This document shows, one piece after another, positions 59,709-64,000 of a stretch of 64,000 nucleotides of DNA. Made by a program: the position numbers and the translations under genes. Numbering within the stretch: the first letter of the stretch is position 1; each line of letters begins with the position of its first letter. The notes below the pieces were generated by a model. That model worked only from the letters and a program-made list of their open reading frames with translations, had not been told where the DNA came from and did no database searches. Source of the DNA: Geosiphon pyriformis (taxonomy: Eukaryota; Glomeromycota; Glomeromycetes; Archaeosporales; Geosiphonaceae); NCBI GenBank assembly GCA_016748015.1, contig JAAOMT010000723.1:222351-286350 (forward strand), given 5' to 3'.

Positions 59709-59890
59709 CACATTGTTTAGCAATGTGAAGCATAATCAGAAATTATGGCACATTGCTCAGCAATATAAAGCATTGTCAAAAAATCATAGCATATTGTTCA
59801 ATAATATGGAACAATGTTAGAGCACATTGCTTAACAATATGAGTATTGCTCAAGAAATCATAGCATATTGCTCAAGAATGTGAGTAATCT
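59709..59890 (+). repeat. Imperfect 40-bp tandem repeat, about 4.5 copies
   Basis: Units start at about 59709, 59749, 59790, 59823 and 59864, each beginning ca(c/t)attg(c/t)t(c/t)a(g/a)(c/t)aat(a/g)t and ending near 'aatcatag'. Each unit holds a small palindrome (attgctcagcaat type). Spacing 40, 41, 33, 41. It lies just upstream of repeat R2. Confidence 0.8.
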
Positions 59891-60139
59891 TATAAAACCC
59901 AAATTATGTATATATAGCAAGAGCATTAAAAGCAAAAAAAACAAATCAGACAGAATAAAATCAATATCAAGATCTCCATTGAAATACATCTTAGTTAAAA
60001 TTATCAATATTAATAAATAATTATTCACTATCTAAATTACTCTTCTTACAATCAATACTCTATGTTAATAGTATTTAATACTTGATTACACTGGAACAAT
60101 AGCTCTTAATTATGGTGTTACCTAAGTAAAAAAACTGAT

Positions 60140-61264
60140 TTAAAGTTATAAAGAAACATGACCAAAACATGACATAATACAGAATAGTGTGCAATAACAT
60201 TGGATAATGCATTATAACTTAAGATAATGCAAAATAACATGTTATAATGTGAGATAACACAGAATAATATGTAATAATACCAGATAACATATTATAATAT
60301 AGGATAACTAGTAATAACATAGAAAAATAAAGCAATTACAAAAATAACAAAGCAATAATTAGCAATAATAGAACAGTTAAAAAGCAATCCTGTAAAACCA
60401 AAAGAATATATAAAAATGAATAATTAAGAAAGATAGAAAAAAACAGACATTTAGATACAAATGACTAGACAAAAAGCAATTCTTTTATTCTCTATTATCT
60501 CTTACTTGCTCTTAGATTCCAAAATAAATCAATTATTCAAAATCAAATTCACAAATATATGTTTTCAAAACTTCTATGTTCAAATTAAATTGAGTCATTG
60601 TTTTGTATCTCTATTTCAGAACAGATGCTCTTAGCATAATTGTCTCAAATCATTAATGATTTGGACCAATTGCTCTTGATTACAACAATTGACAATACTA
60701 ATTCTTTTTTTTTCTTTTTTTCTTTTTTTTATTTTTATTTTTTATTTTTTGTGAAGCAACAACATAGTAAAATTAACTGTTTGAGTAAAAAAGAGAAGCT
60801 CTTTTTAAGTTTTGGATATTAACATTATTTTGATAACTTACCAAAAGAGTAAAAAAAACAATATCAAACCTTAGTAACTGCATTTGTTAGCTCAGAAAAA
60901 ATAGCTTACATTTATAAAAAGTTGCAATCAGTGAAAGCCAAACCTTTGTGTCTTATAACCAACAAATTCAACAGATAAATTCACAACTAGTAAATAAGAC
61001 CTTCAGAGACTAATAATCAAGACTAAATCAATGAAATTATGTAAAACATGCATTATTAATAATTAAGAGCACCAAATGTTACTATTTTTCTATCTCACCA
61101 AGTTTACCTGTAACAACAGTTATTGATGGGATACTAACTTACCATTGTCTTAGCTTATTTCTTTAATTTCTTTTATTTTTCTTTTTTCTTTTTTTTCTTT
61201 ATTTTTTTCTTTATTGTTTACTAATTGATTAATACATAAAGGTACTAATGTTAAGATATATAGT
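60140..61264. mobile_element. Insert of about 1.1 kb in R2, flanked by direct repeat actgat
   Basis: The left copy of R2 is uninterrupted at 'actgataaaagac' (1215-1227). On the right the same site reads actgat (60134-60139), insert, actgataaaagac (61265). The insert contains the 10-bp-period array and pyrimidine tracts (60700-60760, 61160-61210). It also carries the motif gagcaccaaatgttac (61067-61082), identical to the reverse of an E1/E2 LTR-to-PBS junction. No coding capacity is visible. It could be a non-autonomous or decayed retroelement. Confidence 0.5.
60161..60320. repeat. Degenerate tandem array with strict 10-bp period (about 15-16 units)
   Basis: Successive decamers fit nnnATAAyay: gacataatac, agaatagtgt, gcaataacat, tggataatgc, attataactt, aagataatgc, aaaataacat, gttataatgt, gagataacac, agaataatat, gtaataatac, cagataacat, attataatat, aggataacta, gtaataacat. 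Phase never slips over 150 bp even though single bases vary. Confidence 0.9.
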
Positions 61265-61599
61265 ACTGATAAAAGACCCAGAAATAAGGATAAATACTCA
61301 TAATTAAGAATAGCTTACTAGAAGATTGCTGGCCATCATGCCAAGAAAAAAATCAATAGAATTGTAATTTTGAGAAGTAATGAACAACAAAACACATTAA
61401 TTCAAAGGTTAATACTTAAAACATCACTAAAAAAAAACAATATCTAAATCTCTGTCTATTATACAAAAAACTCAACCAAAACCTTTAGATAACCAAAATC
61501 TTCAAATAATACACATTATATCAGCTATTAAGCACCAAGTTACAGGTTTGTTATTTGATTTGAGACCCTAAATAATCATTTGTAACAATATATAACTAA

Positions 61600-63180
61600 A
61601 TATAAGTTTAATTAAAGTTAAATTACATTGAATTTATAGATAAAAACTTATTTAAAACCACTATTTTTTGCAAAATTATAATCAAATTTTAATTTTTAGT
61701 AGACAAATTATTTATATTATATTTTATTTTAAAATTAAAAAGTTTTTACTTAATTATAAACAACTTTTTAAAAATACCAATATTTTTTTATTTAAAAAAA
61801 TATACTAATTAACTTTATAATTAAAAAAACCAAAGTATTAATAAATTCAATAATAAACTTAAGTAATAAAGCCAATTTAATTAATTTAAATTTTAAAAAA
61901 CCCAATTTAAAACTAATTACAAAATAAACAATTATAATAATAATAATAAAATTAAAAAAACAGTAGTTTTAACATAAAATTTTGCATAAATAAAACAAAA
62001 CTCAAATATTTTGAAATTAATTACAGATTTAAACAAAAACTTCAGAAAAAAATATAAATATCTTGTAATTAAAGACCAAATAATTTACTTAAAACAATAT
62101 TAATATCTAAAAGTTTTTTATTAAATAAAACTTATTTTTAAAATACTAATTTTAATAATTACAATATTCAGAATTTTTAAAAAACTAAAAAATAATAATA
62201 ATATCTTTTAACTATTAAGTAAAGTTAAAAAACCAAGAAATAAAATAAGTATAATTACATATTTAAAAAACCAGATTATTAACTTTAAAAAAACACAAAA
62301 AAAAATTTAACTTAATTTTAAAAATAATAATTTTTTTTAATTTAAAAAAATTATATACTGTTTTTTTAATAAAATTAATTAATAAAACAAAGTAATATTT
62401 AAAAATTTATGTAACTTAAAATAAACAATATTGTATTATTACTAACCAATAAATTTTAATTTAATATTAATAATTTTACCAAAAATATATATAGTATTTT
62501 TAATATTATTTATAAAAATTCAAAAAAATTATTATAAAAAACAAAAACAGCAAAAACAAAACCAAACACAAAAACTACAAAAATTTTTGCAATCTTAAAA
62601 GTTTAAAAAAAAAGCTTTAATAAATTTAAGTTTAAAATACAAACTTTATATAAAATAATTTAATACTATTCTTAAAAATTAATTTTATAATAAAATTATA
62701 TACAAACTGAAAAATATTTTTAAAATAAATTAATTTAATCTTAAAAAAAACACTAAGTACCAAAATAAAAACTATTGATTCAAAAAAATTTTAATAATTA
62801 ATAATTGGTTTTTAAGCACTAATAAAAACCAAAAAAAAAAGATTTTAGGTTTTTATTTAGTTAATTTAATTTTTAAAATTAAGTAATTTAATAAGTTAAT
62901 TAAACAAAATTATATACAAAAATATAACTTGTTTTACTTTTAAAATTGGTAAAAATTAGCTAAAATTCAATATATTAAGCAATATAATTAAGTATTAATT
63001 AAAGTTAATTTTAGCAAATATATTATTATTATTATTATTTAAAAAAAGAGTTGTTATTTATAATCAAATTAAAATTAAACACTATAATTGGTAAAAATAT
63101 TATAAAATTAATATAAATATTCAAAAAATCAAATAAAATTTATATTTTATTTTTTATAAAAAAAAAACAGACTTTAAAAT
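61600..63180. other. Gene-free, extremely AT-rich tract
   Basis: Almost only A/T, no ORF of substance, no recognised motif. Probably decayed repeats by analogy with the adjacent LTR remnant. Confidence 0.6.
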
Positions 63181-63735
63181 AACAATAAAAAAAAGCTTTT
63201 TTTTTAAGAAAATATATTAATTTTAATTTAAAAAACCATTATAAATTAACTTAATAAATCTATTTTAAAAACTTAAAACTTTCTTCAAAATTAATACTGT
63301 TTAAAAACTTATAATTATAATTAATAGTTTAAAATTAATTAGTTATCAATTTTAATAATTACTTAATTACTTTTAAACTTAAATTAAAAAAAAAACTATT
63401 TTAATTTTTTTTAATTTTTTTATTTTTATTTTTATTTTTATTTTTATTTTTTTTTATATTATTAAATAGTCTATAGTTAAGACTTTTTAACTTTTACAGC
63501 AAAGTAATTATATATTATTAAAAAACTTACAAATAAGATATTTTTGTAAAAAAGTTAATTTTTATTATAAAATAATTGGTTATTTTATTATAAATTTAAC
63601 AGCATATATAATTTAAAGTATAAAAAAATATTTCGAAGATAAATTAGCTTATTAAAGATTTATTAATTTCTATTAACAGTAAAATTAATAATAAAATAAT
63701 ATTAATAACATAAAAAAAAACAAATTAAGATATTA
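63180..63735 (+). repeat. Heavily mutated LTR of the E1/E2 family
   Basis: Alignable to 23065-23655. For example, 'gattagctaccaatttcag' corresponds to 'aattagttatcaattttaa', and 'gactttcacagcaaagtaactacacattttt' to 'aacttttacagcaaagtaattatatattatt'. Nearly all differences are C-to-T or G-to-A. The last part (63585-63735) matches up to 'agaccaaaaac'. The upstream third of the LTR is not recognisable. Confidence 0.8.
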
Positions 63736-64000
63736 TATTAAAAAAGTATATAACTAATTTATGTTTTTAATTATAAAATTATTTATTATCTTAAATTAAA
63801 CTTGATTTTTTATTAAACACAAAATTATTTTTATAATTATATAATTTAAAATTCCAAATATGTAATAATTAATTATTTTATTAATAAATATTAAAATAAT
63901 ATTAAATTAATTTTTTTTTAATAATATTTAATGTTTTTTTAATTAATAATAATAATAATTTTTAAATATTATAATTATTTTAATTTTATATAATAATTTA
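63736..64000. other. AT-rich sequence to the window end
   Basis: No ORF and no recognised repeat beyond generic A/T richness. Confidence 0.6.

Larger units (their letters stand above)
59900..61600 (+). repeat. Repeat R2, right copy, interrupted by a 1.1-kb insert
   Basis: 59900-60139 and 61265-61600 match two adjacent parts of the left copy (880-1500). The interruption carries 'actgat' on both sides. TATA-like sequence 'tatgtatatatag' at about 59920 and absence of ORFs fit an LTR-like repeat, but no element body was identified. Confidence 0.55.

Noticed and set aside
60161-60320. CRISPR-like array
   Set aside because: Units are contiguous 10-mers without spacers, in a eukaryotic context.
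60640-60822. 60-codon ORF with a poly-Phe stretch
   Set aside because: Encoded by a pyrimidine tract (ttcttttt). Low complexity, no coding signature.
1-64000. tRNA or rRNA genes
   Set aside because: None recognised by eye on either strand. A covariance-model scan would be needed to exclude a divergent tRNA.

Overview
The window looks like nuclear DNA of an AT-rich, transposon-laden, early-diverging fungus. I would guess an arbuscular mycorrhizal fungus (Glomeromycotina). The reasons are compact host genes with many 50-120 bp GT-AG introns, a tyrosine-kinase-like (TKL) kinase of a type I associate with that group, fungal housekeeping genes (APC3/Cdc27, PPIL4-type cyclophilin, GNA1, TM9SF/EMP70, a membrane DnaJ protein), and a high density of nested retroelements. 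The species call is inference; the eukaryotic, intron-bearing nature is read directly.

Layout. 1-635 is the end of an LTR. 636-4321 is extremely AT-rich, gene-free and probably decayed repeat. 4322-38300 is a nest of retroelements. LINE-A (+ strand, 4322-5724 and 16054-21545) and LINE-B (- strand, 38300-32325 and 22682-21885) are related non-LTR elements lying tail to tail. Each is split by a copy of one Ty3/gypsy family inserted antisense to its host LINE: E1 (5725-16053, - strand) and E2 (22683-32324, + strand). The result is a very large imperfect inverted repeat. 38301-39037 is AT-rich spacer. 39038-58878 is a gene island with ten host genes. 58879-64000 is again AT-rich repeat, including a 10-bp-period array, a 40-bp tandem array and a heavily C-to-T/G-to-A decayed LTR of the E1/E2 family.

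The most interesting unit is the E1/E2 family. Its LTRs are about 980 bp. One continuous gag-pol frame encodes gag with a CCHC knuckle, a retropepsin, a long cysteine-rich region, a dUTPase, RT, RNase H and integrase. A separate 239-codon ORF of unknown function lies 3' of pol and runs into the LTR. In both copies the first 255 codons of the gag frame contain no ATG. Both copies carry many stops and are dead, but together they define the element.

The host genes serve cell-cycle ubiquitination (APC3), splicing (PPIL4), mitochondrial outer membrane (FUN14), actin (profilin-like), amino-sugar/chitin precursor synthesis (GNA1), Golgi/endosome trafficking (TM9SF), protein folding at a membrane (DnaJ), signalling (SAP plus kinase-like protein), and three poorly understood proteins. 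An assembly gap of 20 Ns at 12069-12088 is flanked by an identical 452-bp sequence and is almost certainly a scaffolding artefact.
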